64,000 nt of DNA from Chamaecrista fasciculata (GCA_003254925.1 QANZ01043233.1:23674-87673), one strand, 5' to 3'; positions 1 to 12,034 are shown, counted from the first letter of the stretch. Notes: generated from the sequence alone by a model not told the origin. Made by a program: numbers and translations.

Positions 1-782
1 TTTCGTAGGCAAAAAATGAAACGGTGCACCGATTCGGAAAAACATCCCCCAACCAACTCACAAAAATAATCAAGATTTCACGTTTTTCAAGGCAAACAGT
101 AACATTTTTGTTTTTTTTCACAACAACAATCACATCCAAACACACTTTTATTATAATCAAATCACACCTTACTTTTTCTAACTTTTTCTTCCATTTATAC
201 CCCTATACAATTTATCAATTTCCTTACTTTTTATCCACCTACCACAATCATTACATACCCATTTTAATAATTTCACACAAATAATCAACAATCATCCAAA
301 CACCACTACAAAAATAAACAAATTTGATTATAATCAAAACATGATTATAATCAAAACAAATTCTAAAAAAAACGGAAACGAACTGACCCTAAATAATGGA
401 GATTAGAGATAAACTATTAGAATGGTAATCAATTTCATGGTATAAAGAATTTTAAAATTTTAATTTGTCCCTCAAAATATATAAAATTATTGTATTGTCT
501 AAAATATAAAATAACATTACTATTATAAATAATTGTGACAAAAAATAATTAATTATTTTAGAAAAAGAGTTTAATCATAAAAATAGATTTAAAAAAAAAA
601 TAAAAGTAACATATATAACAAAAATACAAAATATTTGGCACATATGAAACTTAACTAATCAAAGTCAAATATGATCTCATGTTTGACAAATGAGGTAGAC
701 TAAAAATTTAAATATCTTAAAAGTTGGATTGGAAAATATATATATATAATTTTGAAAATCACAACTAATTAGTTGAATGGAT
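1..782. other. AT-rich intergenic stretch, no gene
   Basis: No open frame here resembles a known protein. Positions about 290-392 carry short repeats around ATTATAATCAAA and end in a GAACTGACCCT motif that could be the terminus of a small transposon whose other end lies outside the window. This cannot be settled from the sequence alone. Confidence 0.4.
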
Positions 783-790
783 GTTATATT

Positions 791-1910
791 CAGAGCTGTC
801 AAAATGGGCTTGGCCCTACGGGCCAGCCCATCAACCCTATAAAATAGTTAGGGCTCGGGCCCAAAAAATTATAATTTTTTTAAATTAGGGTTTTTTGAGC
901 CCGGCCCATATTTTTTTAGGGCCAAACCAGGCCGGGATAAGGGCCAGCCCGCTTTAATTTAATTTTCAATAAAAAAATTTATTCTCTATAATAAAATAAC
1001 CTCAAATTTAGAAAGTAATCTAATCTTGAATAAAATGAAAAATCTCCATTCAAATCTTTTATCTTTTATTGATTTCAAATTGGAAATCATTCAAATCTTA
1101 TATCTTTTATTCAATTTAAATCTTATATCTTTTATTGCAATATTGGAAGGATATGCATTCACGATTTCCAAATTTATCCATTATGGCTCGTGATGTTTTA
1201 AGCATTCTAATAACTGCAGTGGCTTTAGAGGGTGCATTTAATATTGGGGCACGTGTTCTCACCAAATATAGAAGCTCCATTCTTCCTGAAAAAGTTCAAA
1301 TGCTTATTTGTGCAAGGAATTGGCTGTATGGGTTCGATATTGAATCAAATAGTATTAATTTTTTACATGTTATATTTATGGATATGGTTATTTTTATTCA
1401 AATTTTGTTAATATATATTCATAAACTTTCCAATTGTAGATGAAGAAGAACACCGTGTGGAATCAATGGAAGAGGACAAAATAAATGCGGTGGTGGATGA
1501 TTGAAGACTCCAAGGATGAAGCAGATTTGATTTTTTTTTAATTTTTTTTATTCTTGGTTTTTCTAGTATTGTCTTAACATTGATATTTTATTTTCGTTTT
1601 AGTTATTTAATTTATTTCTTAGTTATATGAACATTAGATTATTATTTACATTTGAGATTCGTAATTTTATTCAGTATCAATTATTTCTTTTAGTAATTTT
1701 AATTTATGTTAAGAAGTTTAATTTAAATTTTAGCTTTATTTACTTTTTTCTAAAAAAATTGAAAGCCCATTGGACTAGCCCTAAGCCCTAGTAGGGTCGG
1801 GTCGGGCTAGAAAATCTTAGCCCTTTTTTAATTAGGGCTTTTTGGCCCAGCCCTAATAAAGATAGGGCCAAATAGGATTAAGGCCGGATTGACCCATTTT
1901 GACAGCTCTA
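791..1910 (+). mobile_element. Non-autonomous hAT element with 8-bp TSD
   Basis: The element starts CAGAGCTGTCAAAATGGG and ends with its near-exact inverse, CCCATTTTGACAGCTCTA. It is flanked on both sides by the perfect 8-bp direct repeat GTTATATT (783-790 and 1911-1918), the hAT hallmark. The subterminal regions are rich in GGCCC/GGGCC motifs in both orientations, again typical of hAT ends. The interior keeps only a short piece of transposase (1138-1440), so this 1120-bp copy is an internal-deletion derivative needing a transposase supplied elsewhere. The exact TSD suggests a fairly young insertion. Confidence 0.9.
1138..1440 (+). pseudogene. hAT transposase C-terminal dimerisation (hATC) remnant
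   Basis: The open frame reads YWKDMHSRFPNLSIMARD, then VLSILITAVALEGAFNIG and LTKYRSSILPEKVQMLICAR, followed by NWLYGF. This is the classic hATC block of plant hAT transposases: YW, the MARDVLSIPIT-like segment, the SESAFS-like segment and the NWL motif. The usual SESAFS is degraded to LEGAFN. No start codon, BED zinc finger or catalytic core is present, so it is a relic. It lies inside the 791-1910 element in the same orientation, supporting an internal deletion that kept the 3' coding end. Confidence 0.85.
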
Positions 1911-1918
1911 GTTATATT

Positions 1919-3375
1919 TCATATAATCAAGTGAAACTTTACACCTTGGACTACCAAATCTAAATTAAAATAAGTTTCATCAGTATATTGTGTGCGCGAT
2001 GTCCAACTATATTTTGCAAATTAAACAACCACCAAGAGGAGAAAAAAGAAAAAGAAAAAAGGAGGAAAACTTTATCACTTTAATTTTTACTTGTTTTAGC
2101 ATTTTTGTTATATTAAAGGGAACAAAGCTGAGGGTTGAGGTTTGTAATAATACGCTGTTGGATATATAGAATAGAATTGTAGGCGGTGGGGTGGAATTGT
2201 TGAACTTGAAATTGGGAGGTTACATTATATAGAATTATATAGACAATTTATTTATTTACTTATGTAAATAAAATTTATATTAATATATATCCTAAATCTT
2301 AGGTGTTTGAGAATGCAAGTCCCAATGGCATCTAATAATGGCATGAGAGAAATTAAAGAAAAGAGACGGTCCAAACCAAAACTTGTGAAATATGGTAAAA
2401 CATGTTTTATTTAACACTGCTTTCTTCTTACCCTTCTTCTCTTACTTTCTCTAGCTCATTTTCGTTTCTTTTTATTTTTTGGATAGCATAAAAAATGATG
2501 ATAACTGAAGAAAACTTTAAGGTCGTAAAGTTGGAGGTATGGAAGCAAGTTAAGCGAGTTATTTACTGTAATGGGCTCATAATTAAAATTGTCTGCGTCC
2601 GTACTGAACGAAGCAATGAACCCCTAAGTCTCTAACCTCATTTAAAAAAATTTGAATTAAAAAATTACAAGTAAACAAAGTAAAGTAGTAAGAAATAGAA
2701 GAGTTAATGATTTTGATAGCTGTTAGCGACGACATCCTGGCGCACTTTCAAACCCTCTTATTATGAAGTTTTCAATGACGTCAAGAATCACGAGGATAGT
2801 TAACCAAGTCTTATAATAACGAGATGAATTTCTCTTCCACCTCTTGATCCAATTGTAGAATCACTTCTGAAACACGTGCGATCTTGAAGTCAACATGATG
2901 GAGACAAGTAACGTAAAACAGACCGCTCTAGAAAAATTACAACTGAGATTTCTCTAGCTCTTTTTTATTCTTTTCACTTATTTCTTGTGATAAACCTTGG
3001 ATTATTAAAAGAAAACACTCGAGTACTTATAAAATAATATATAAAGAGTATGAAAATATTTTTAAAATTAAAAAATAAAAATTATGATAAACAAACTCAA
3101 CTTAATTTCATTTACTAATGATCCTAATTAAAAAAAAAGTGAGTTTCATGAATTAATATATCTGTAATATTCACATTTTTTTTTCTCTACTTTTTTTTTT
3201 CTCTCCATTTCTTTTTCAAATTTATAAGAAATATAGAGAAAAAGATTCTAGAAGAACTAATCCCTCCAATTTATCATAACCAAGTGAGTAAGAAAATTCA
3301 ACTTTAAATTAATCAAAACAAAATCTTCTATTGAATAGCATCGAAAAAACACACAAAAGTACATTGTACATATAT
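1919..3375. other. Intergenic stretch, nothing recognised
   Basis: No coding frame, RNA gene or clear repeat was recognised. The stretch is AT-rich with purine runs (about 2036-2070) and pyrimidine runs (about 3176-3215). Confidence 0.4.
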
Positions 3376-3385
3376 AGGTTTTAGA

Positions 3386-3927
3386 GGAAACCTCTATTCG
3401 GTCTATCTTTTTTATCGAGTCAACGATTTGGTCCCTTATTTATTGAAATAGACTATTCAGTCCCTCATTTATCATAATCGTCAACTATTTAGTCCTTCAG
3501 TTAGAATCCGTTAAATTACTTGATAACGTGGACATTAAATGCTTACATGGCACCGTTAAATGCCACTTTGGCATCCTAGTCACCTAAACTAATCGAACTG
3601 GACCAACAAACACAGTTAAACAGGCATAAAATTGAGTCAAACACAAATATTTGTATTACATGTGAAGCTTCCACCATAAGGCATAAATTATTGAAGCATT
3701 CTCAAATTTCAAACCCTAGGTGGTCTCAAATAGTTAAATATGTGATATTTAACGTGTTACATGTGCACTTAACGGCCAAGCCATTAATGTCAGTAACAGA
3801 GATATGTTATAAGGACTAATGAGTTGACATCTGTAATTTTTTTAGGGATCAAATAGTCTTTTCAAAAATGTACGGACCAAATAGTTGAAAATGTAAAAAA
3901 TGAAGGGCCAAATAGTAAATTTCCGTT
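3386..3927. mobile_element. Mutator-like MITE, 'CTATTTGGTCC' family copy 1
   Basis: The ends are short inverted repeats (GGAAAcCTCTATTcGGTC at the left, GGCCAAATAGTAAATTTCC at the right). Near-direct repeats of 10 bp flank it (AGGTTTTAGA at 3376-3385, AGGTTTTACA at 3928-3937), a size fitting Mutator-like elements. Sub-terminal ACTATTTGGTCC-type motifs recur in both orientations. It matches, in the opposite orientation, the element at 34524-34970; both contain the CATTTAACG / CATCCTAGTCACCTAAA segment. There is no coding capacity. Confidence 0.65.
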
Positions 3928-4148
3928 AGGTTTTACAATGAAAAGCTCACTAGCTCTAATGATGCAAATTTTTAACCCTGGTTTTGACACAAATTTCAAA
4001 GTAATAATTTAAAATTAAAACAAAATTGAAAAAAAAATAAGAAAGATAAGAGAAACTTAAAAGAAAAAAAGACATTGTTGGTACTATTGAGCTTTTCCTA
4101 GCAAAACTCTATATATATACTCACCAACCAATCTTTTTATATTTCTTT

Positions 4149-4980
4149 GGTCAAAAATTTATTTTGGTTTCTAACATTTACTTGAATTTCCGTTTTGGTC
4201 TCTAATATTTTTTTTGTTCCATTTTGATCCTTAATGTTTTCTAAAAGTTTCATCAGTGATCCCTAGCTACTATTGAATATATATGGTCATATCTCTGTCA
4301 TTTCAAACTCAAAGATGATCAAATCAAAGCTACAAGTTAAATTCGATGAGTTCTTTCTTTACTTAATCTGAGTTATTGGCAAATGAGGTCAAATCGGGTC
4401 TGAAAATGGGTCGCTTGTTTCATGAATTTGGTTATATCTCTCTCAATTCAAGTCTAAATGCAATGAAATCATAGTTACAAATTACTCTTGACGAGTTCTT
4501 TCTTTATCCAGTTGGGGTTATTGGCAAACAAGGCCAAATAATACTTCGAAAATAAGTTTGGTCAAAACATCAATATTAACTTTCGGAATATTATTTGACC
4601 TCATTTGTTAACGATCCCAACTAGACAAAGAAAGAACTTGTCAAGAGTAACTTGTAGCTCCAATTCCATTAAATTCATATTTGAAACGAGGGAGTTATGA
4701 CCAAATTCATGAAATAAATGACCAATTTTTTGGAATTTTATGTTCAATTTGACCTCATTTGTCGATCCAATTAGATAAAAAAGAACATATCAGATTTAAC
4801 TCGTAGTTTTGATTTAATCGCATTCAGGTTTTAAGGAAGAGAGATATGGTCATCTTCAATAGTTAGAGACTAATGATAAAATTTTTAGAAAATATTAAGG
4901 ATCAAAACAGAATGAAAAAAATATTAGGGATGAAAACAAAACTTTATATAAACATTAGGGATCAAAATAAGTTTTTGACC
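4149..4980. mobile_element. Mutator-like foldback element with long TIRs
   Basis: The left arm begins GGTCAAAAATTTATTTTGG and the right arm ends with the inverse (CAAAATAAGTTTTTGACC). The arms stay recognisably complementary for well over 100 bp with repeated 'TTTTGGTC' motifs. The flanks TATTTCTTT (4140-4148) and TATTTCCCT (4981-4989) agree at 7 of 9 positions, as expected of an aged 9-bp Mutator target duplication. The middle carries a module (CATATCTCTC..TTCAA, GAGTTCTTTCT, AAACGAGGTCA-like words) that recurs at 28.9 kb, 14.8 kb, 47.7 kb and the right window edge. No transposase is present. Confidence 0.75.
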
Positions 4981-5153
4981 TATTTCCCTCTACATTTAAT
5001 GATAAGCTTTTTGTACTCTGATGAATATGGAGAGCATTTCATTATCCTCATGAATTTAAGAGAACATGACATAAATTCAATGTCTTGAAAATCCTGTGGC
5101 CATGGAGTTTTCACAATCACAAATGAACCCATATATATATATATATATATACA

Positions 5154-5332
5154 CTAGAGGCTTTGCGTGCCTTAACGGGCACAAAAATATGTATGTAAAA
5201 TAAATGAGGGACTAAATCGTTAACACAGTAAAAAAGAAGGGATCAACTAATAATTTTTCTCTTATTATTAATTTTGTACTATAGTTTTAAAATGTGGACG
5301 ACCAGAAAAGGGTAGAGCCATATAATATAAGA
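5154..5332 (-). mobile_element. Small non-autonomous Helitron (minus orientation)
   Basis: Read on the - strand it starts 5'-TCTTATATTATATGGCTC directly after an A and ends ...GCCTCTAG directly before a T, the A^T insertion context of Helitrons. A GC-rich hairpin (GTGCC stem, loop, GGCAC; about 5167-5182) sits about 10 bases before the CTAG end. Both ends resemble those of the 6206-6581 element. The total is 179 bp with no coding content. An (AT)n tract on each side indicates insertion into a microsatellite. Confidence 0.7.
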
Positions 5333-6205
5333 TATATATATATATATATATATATATTCTCTTTTGACGTAAAGTATGAGAAAACATGATAGTCAATTAT
5401 CTGCAATTATTTAGGTTAAACATTTCTACGTGAAACCAATACTTTAATTTCTCAGGCCAAGAAAAAAAAAATACTTTAATTTCTTTGTTCCCATAGCTTA
5501 TACAAACAAGCAAGAGGGTATGATGTATAAGATCCTTAGATCCTGATGAGATAGTGAGAATAATGAGATATTGCATAGAACTATAGAAGGCATCCTTTTC
5601 TTTAATAGTTTAAAGATATGTTTTATTGTTTTTTAATTAATGTTAAATTAGTATATAGTAAAACATTAAAACTACATTTTAATTATTGCACTGTAGAACG
5701 AAATTCAATAAAAAGATTTAAAAGAGATTGCAATCTCATTAATTTTCATGTTGTGTTTCAACTTTCAAGTTAGGAACAATGGGTACCAGTATTTTACTAT
5801 TTTTAATACCGGATCATATTTCAACCAAAAAAATATATATAAACCGGATCATATTCACTTGAAAAAATATTTAATATATTTAGATAGTACAATATCTAAT
5901 GGGGACCCTCGAATATACCTTATGGGTATGGATCTGGACCCAGACTCATTCTTAATGGGTCCGGATCTGGTTATGGTGATACCCTATACTTATTAGTAAT
6001 AATAAATATATTTTTACATATAAAAAAATATAATACTTTAACACTTTTTATTGGAAAAATATTAAAGTTTTTATAAATATTGAAATATTTTATTAATTCA
6101 TTCATATTTATCATTTATTTTTTTTATTTTTAGTAGTTATAGGTGTGAAAAATTGGATGAATAAAATATTTATAAAATTTAAATGAGCACGCAAAAGCAC
6201 ACTAA
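5333..6205. other. AT-rich spacer between two Helitrons
   Basis: No gene was recognised. It begins with an (AT)n microsatellite (5333-5357). An 82-codon frame around 5748-5996 has no recognisable similarity and lies in low-complexity sequence. Confidence 0.4.
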
Positions 6206-6581
6206 TCTATACTATATTATCTATACTATATTATATGGCTCCACCCCTTATGGTTGGTCAAAAATAGTAAATTAAAAAATTAAAAAAGAAAAAAAAATCA
6301 CCCACTCTCTCTCCCACTCACTCTCCCCACTTCTTTAAAAAAATAAATGAATTAAAAAAATGCAAAAAACAATTAAAAATTAAAAATGCCACCACTCTCT
6401 CCCCACTCACTCTCCCCATATGAGGTAATTTCAAATTGGTCCTAAATATTTTATAATTTCTCAAATTGGTCCCAAACTTACTCTTTTATCAATATAAAAA
6501 TTTAATATAATCTTCAACTTTAAATCAATTCAAACGTTACATGCATATTGGCGTGCCCGTTAGGGCACGCCAAACCCCTAG
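6206..6581 (+). mobile_element. Non-autonomous Helitron with perfect 3' hairpin
   Basis: The 5' end is TCTATACTATATTAT after an A (6205). The 3' end is CCCCTAG before a T (6582). A perfect 9-bp stem (GGCGTGCCC / GGGCACGCC with loop GTTA, 6550-6571) lies 6 bases before the CTAG, the standard Helitron 3' architecture. The 5' motif CTATACTATATTAT is duplicated, so an alternative start at 6220 cannot be excluded. The 376-bp interior is AT-rich and non-coding. It is the same family as the reversed 5154-5332 copy. Confidence 0.85.
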
Positions 6582-6714
6582 TATATTTATATGTGTGAGG
6601 GTATTTTTTGTTGGTAAAAAATAATTAAATTAAAAATTAAAAAAAAATAAGAAATAAACATGTGGGACTTGATAATTGGCTAAGTGTATAGATAATGGGA
6701 GAGAAAAGAGCAAA

Positions 6715-6981
6715 CCTACTTTTTGGTCCCTCAATTGTTACTGAGTCGAGGATTTGGTCCCTCAATTGTGAGAAACTACAACTCAGTCCCTCAATTGTAC
6801 AATCCCGTTTACGTTTTGGTCCCTCAGGTCTGGTCCGTTAGTGATAGAGCTGTTAAGTGATGACGTGTCACCGTTATCTGCTTAGGTGGCCGTTAAATGT
6901 TTAGTTGGCATGCAAAATTAATATCCAACTCATTTTCACTTGGCACCTCATTAAAATAAATTAAAATCAGACCAAAATGAG
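6715..6981. repeat. Left terminal inverted repeat of the 6.1-kb element
   Basis: This is the inverse of 12596-12858 with scattered substitutions. It holds three tandem-like 'TTTGGTCCCTCAATTG' words and the AGTGATAGAGCTGTTAAGTG segment that reappears inverted in the right arm. Confidence 0.8.
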
Positions 6982-7617
6982 AGCAAACCTTCCATCTTCA
7001 ATTAAAATCGATTAAAGCGTGCCTTTTGCTTCATTCCAAACCCTAGAACCTGAAAATCAAACCTTCCATCTTCGCCGCTCGTCTTCCAACTTCGTGGCTC
7101 ATCCTGTTCATCTTCCACCTTCTTCGTCGCTCAGCTCGTTTATCTTGCACCTTCGTTACTCACATCGTTCTACCCTAAGATGAGTTGCAGTTGCAAAAAA
7201 AAGATTGAAGCAAGTTCTTGCTCGCGAAAGAAAGAAAGCAATCGTCAAAAGGAAGAAGAAAAAGTGATGATTAAAGATGGAAATGACAGAAAATGGAATA
7301 TTCAAAAGCCTATTTCACTTTCATATTCAAAAGTTGCTCTTTCTTTCTCTGCTTTTTCTTTTCTTTTTTTCCTTACCTCTCTAGTACTTCTATGTAAAGT
7401 TCCATTGAATAATGATTTGATTTCAGTTTTTAATATATATGTATGCTCTAACATTAATAAACAATCAACTTGGTTAATGCAAATTATATATACAAGCATC
7501 CATTGACATCACAAAAGTTCAAATAAATTACATATTGTAACGAGTATATGTTATATTATACAGAGAAGAAAATATGTTTTAAGGATACAACCCAACGTCT
7601 GACGGATACAAGGATAC

Positions 7618-7690
7618 AAGGATAAATTAGCTTCTCTATGCATTACTAGTGATGCTCTGCTTTTTTCATCCTTGTTTCATACAAGCATAT
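7618..7690. repeat. 73-bp direct repeat, left copy, abutting the LTR element
   Basis: Runs from AAGGATAAATTAGCTTCTC to CATACAAGCATAT. The copy at 11962-12034 differs at only two positions. This copy ends exactly where the LTR element begins (TGTTGGG at 7691). Confidence 0.9.
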
Positions 7691-7916
7691 TGTTGGGAAA
7701 TTATAGAGCGAGCGCAGCAGAAAAAGTGTAAAAATTAAAATTTCGCATACCCTATAATTCCCTTCCAGGATCCACTAACTACGTTTATTCTAGTAACGGA
7801 AGATGTATATCTAAATTTCAATCGGTGGCTTTGAAATCGCGAATCCGAGAAGTCCACAGCAACGTGTGTCCTTCCTCTGTCGGTGATCCACACGAACAGT
7901 TTGGCAGACACCCAGG

Positions 7917-9977
7917 TGTTGGAGATTGTGCCCTATGGGCCAATCATTTTATGTAAATATGTTTTGAACATATTATTAATTTATGGAGATAAATTAATGT
8001 GTTATCATGTTATTAGTATGTTTACTATGATAACGTCCATGATTAATTATGAGATAATTAATCTAAATTTGTCCCTGGTCGATTGTTTTCGTGGGAACGA
8101 AAATGAACTAAGACCAGCATGACCTCGGTGCATAGAGATGCATGCACTAGATGCTGGGACGAGAGTCATGGTGCAATTACGTAAGGGGGTTACGAGTTGC
8201 TGGACTGACCCGGAGAGTCCTGCATGGGTTTAGTCATCAGCTTGCCTCTCCTTGTACACATGTAGCGATGCCTTAGACCTGAGGTCATCATTATTCCGGC
8301 GTTGCAGTTGTCAAACTTTGGCTTAGTCTAACGCTGCCCGTAATAGGGTAGCCATAAGGGCTAAGTACGGGTTTGGTTGATTGCCGTGCTGAGGAATGTG
8401 GATTGGCCAAAATGAGATTTTGTCCCTCATTAGATGAGAGATATCTAACTGGCGCCCTCGATGAGTCTGTCCAGGAAAAAGAGTGGCCACTCAAGAATTG
8501 GGACTCACTCAGGGAATCGAGAAAGTTGTGGTTTGGATTATGGATGACTTTCCTGTACCTAGTCCATGACCAAGATATCGTAGGACAATAGGATCTCTGA
8601 CAAGGAGGTACTGAGGTTAAGTCGTTTTGGTAAAAACGATAACTCACGTGTCTTGGGTAGTTGTGATGGCTTGCTAGAGTCCGCTCACGACTTGTAGGTC
8701 ATGGGGATGACCTGCTGCCAACTTCACGTGGGGCCTGCTGGGTCACACACGAGCAGGAACAGGACACCATTTAAAAGGGACACGAATTAGGGTTAATTCG
8801 TGGGTCACTCCGGTGACACGATTTAAGACACAGAGGAAATGTCTGGGACATTAGGTCTTGTCTTAATTGATCTACAGATGTGTAATATTTAAGTTTGTGG
8901 GACAAATTTAAATATAATAATTGTTAAATGATTAATGGGGATTAAACATTTACAATTAAAATATTAGGAAAAAATAATTCAGATAATATTCCTAAAAGTT
9001 AGGAAATTATTGAATTATAAAATTCCCCAATAAAATATGAGGGTGGCGCCTCTTTAAGGATTATTTGGATAAATACAAATGTTTTATTAATTCAAATAAT
9101 AAGTTTGAATTCAAAAGATTTGATGGAGATTTCAAAAGATTTGATTCAAACAGATTTGGTGAGATCTCCTCTCAAGATCTTTGGTGAATCATGAATTAAG
9201 GAAAGTTTTTTATTTATAAAATTCCAAAGATAAAGAGAGGAGGTTAGGCGCATGGTTGGTGGGTCCCAAGGAGAGATTTGATCTCTCATTTGATTCTCCA
9301 ATATTGCAGTTTGAATTTAAATTAAAATATTAAGGTAATATTTTAATTGTAAATTCAAGTCCTAAAATAATTATATTATCAGAATATCTTGATTTTAGGA
9401 ATAATTAAATCACCAAATATTTTATATATATATATGGGCAAGTCGACTTGCCCAAGTAAGCAAGCATACTAACCCTAGTTTTGATTTCCTCATCTGAAGA
9501 GAGAGAGAGAAAATCGCACCTTTGCACCCATAGAGAGAGAAAGTCGACTTTTGCTAAGGAGTTAGTGAAAATTGATTTTTGCTCCATAATTAGGGTTTAA
9601 GAGAAGAAAAGGCAAGGAGTTTTTGTGGGGGGTTTATCCTATGCGCCACTTTTGCTGAATCGTTGTTTCAAGAAGGAGTTCTTGAGTTCAGAGGTCTGTA
9701 GATTGGTCCCTAGTTCTTTTGGAGAAAAGAACTGAAGGCTAGCACCTTGGTGCCCGAAGAAACTGTTCGTGTGGATTACTGGCAGAGGGAGAACGCTTGG
9801 AGTGGACTCCTTGGACACGCCTTGTACAATCATCAGATTGAAACTCGTGAGGTATACCACTATCTAAAAGTTTTAAATTCTGCTAGCGGATCCGTTCGGG
9901 AATTCTAGGACCTAGGCGCTTTTATTTTACCGTTTTATTTTTGCTTCCGCTGCGTTAGGCGCCTAGGATTCCCAACA
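7917..9977 (+). mobile_element. Nested solo LTR, plus orientation, TSD CCAGG
   Basis: Begins TGTTGGAGATTGTGCCC and ends GGATTCCCAACA. The perfect 5-bp duplication CCAGG flanks it (7912-7916 and 9978-9982). At 2061 bp with no internal coding region or second LTR, it is a solo LTR left by recombination between two LTRs. It belongs to the same family as the host LTR but is inserted in the opposite orientation. A TA-rich TATA-like tract lies at 9420-9435, directly before an 18-bp palindrome. Open frames inside (for example 118 codons on the - strand at 8291-8647) are accidental. Confidence 0.9.
9436..9453. other. 18-bp perfect palindrome in the LTR
   Basis: GGGCAAGTCGACTTGCCC is its own reverse complement and directly follows a TATATATATAT tract, where LTR transcription would be expected to start. 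The opposite-orientation LTR keeps only the centre (AAGTCGACTT) near 10264-10275. Confidence 0.6.
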
Positions 9978-11961
9978 CCAGGTGCTAGCCTCCAATCTCT
10001 TCTACCCAAGAGATTACGGGAACCAAATCTACGAATGTTTGATGTTCAAGAACAATTCTTGAAACCCAAAGAATGTGGCACACTCAATCTCACATACAAG
10101 CAAGACTAATCTCAAAACCCTAAACCTTTTAGGGTTAGGTCGACTTTCTCACTTGTTTTGGGAAAGTCGACTATTTTCTCTCTCTACACTCTAGGGTTAG
10201 CTAGGCGAAATATTTTCCCTCTCACTCTTAAGTGTATTCGAAATTTTTTAGTCTCACTAAAAGCCCTTGAGAAAGTCGACTTGTATGTCTCATATATATA
10301 TATATATATTCTGATTCCTAAAATTAGGGAATTACTAATCTAATTAGTGAATCCCTAAAACTTTGAATATAATAATTTCATTAATATTATAATTTAGGGA
10401 ATCTCAAATCTTGATTTATAATATTACATTAATATTATAATTCAAGATTAATAGGCAATGCTAATTTAAATATCAAGATCAAATCTTGAAACTAAATCTT
10501 GAATACACAAACCCTATTGGTTACAATGAGTCATGAGGATTTGAATTTTTAAATAAAATATTAATTTAATATTTTAACCCTAGAATTCGAATTGCACATT
10601 TAAATTCAAATTGCAAGATCAAATCTTGCCTTGATCTTAAAATATGCGCCAACCTCATATATATATTATAGGAATTTAATAATTAAAATAACAACCCTAA
10701 CTCTTAGGAAGTTATAACTAACTTATTAATTTCTCTAACAATATTGAATTAAAATATTACCCTAATATCTTAATTCAAATTTGAATCTTGAATTCGAATT
10801 CAAATCTTGAATCTAATTAACAAAACATTTTTATTAATTAAAATCAAGAATCATGCATCATCTCCCTCTTGCCTTCCTATATTAGAGAATTTAATAAATC
10901 AATAATCCCCTAACTTTTAGGAAGCTTATTCAATTGATTATCTCCTACTATTTTAAACAAGAATTCAATTGTAAATAGATTAATCATATTAACTATTTAA
11001 CAATTTATATATTTAAACTTGTCTAACAAATTTAAATATCACAAATGTAGATTTAATTTAAGACAAGACTTCATGTCCCAGACATTCAACTATGTCTTAA
11101 ATTGTGTCACTAAAGTGGCCCACGAATTAAACCCTAATTCGTGTCCCATTATGGTATCTTGATCCTGCTCGTGTGTGACCCAGCAAGCCTCACGTGAAGT
11201 TGGCAGCAAGCCATCACGACTACCCAAAACACGTGAGTTATCGCTTTAACATTAACGACTTAACCTGAGTACCACCTTGTCATAATCCCTATTGTCACAC
11301 GATATTTTGGTCATGGATAAGGCATGAGAAAGTCATCCTTAATCCAAACCATAACTTTCTCGATTCCTTGAGTTAGTCTCATTTCCCTGTGTGGCCACAC
11401 ATTCCTTGGACAGACTCATTGAGGGGCCCAGTTAAATATCTCTCAACTTAATGAGGGACAAAATTCCTACTTGGTTAACCACATTCCTCAGCACGGTAAA
11501 CAACCAAACCCGTACCTAGCCTGTATGGCTACCCTGTTACGGGCAACATTGGACTAGGCCAAAGTTCGACATCTACAACGCCGGAATAGTCAAGACCTCA
11601 GGTCTAAGGGCATCGTGACATGTGTACAGGAGAGGCTAGCTCATGACTAAACCCATGTAGCACTCTCCGGGTCGGTCCAGCAACTTGTAACCCCTTACAT
11701 AATTGCACCATGACTCTCGTAAAGCATCTCATGTGTGTATCTCCATACACCGAAGTCATGCTGGTCTTAGTTCATTCAAATTCCCACATGAATAATCGAC
11801 CAGAGACAGTTTAGAATAATTATCGCATAATTAATCAGGGATTGTTATCACAGTAAACATGCTAATAATATGATAACGACTCAATTTATCATCTATAAAT
11901 TAGTCTATCAATATGTTCATACATATAAAATAATTGGCCCTAGGGCACAATCTCCATCAAG

Positions 11962-12034
11962 AAGGATAAATTAGCTTCTCTATGCATTACTAGTGATGCT
12001 CTGCTTTTTCCATCCTTTTTTCATACAAGCATAT
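11962..12034. repeat. 73-bp direct repeat, right copy
   Basis: Differs from 7618-7690 at two positions. It starts two bases after the end of the minus-orientation LTR (11959). Confidence 0.9.

Larger units (their letters stand above)
7691..11959 (-). mobile_element. Solo LTR, minus orientation, split by a second LTR
   Basis: Read on the - strand it begins TGATGGAGATTGTGCCC (11959) and ends ATTTCCCAACA (7691), i.e. TG...CA ends. Removing the nested element and its 5-bp duplication leaves about 2203 bp (7691-7916 plus 9983-11959). It aligns along its length with the nested + strand LTR; for example both carry GTTCGTGTGGAT, the CACGTGAAGTTGGCAGCA region and GTCGACTT motifs. No reverse transcriptase, gag or second LTR is present, hence a solo LTR. 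Its flanks are not a 5-bp TSD but a 73-bp direct repeat. Confidence 0.8.

Noticed and set aside
7180-7506. 108-codon frame with a Cys/Lys-rich start and one hydrophobic segment
   Set aside because: Inside the 6.1-kb long-TIR element; ends in low-complexity AT-rich sequence and has no recognisable domain. Mentioned under that element only.
8291-8647. 118-codon frame on the - strand
   Set aside because: Lies entirely inside the nested solo LTR, overlaps another frame on the + strand, and is not conserved as coding in the related LTR copy.
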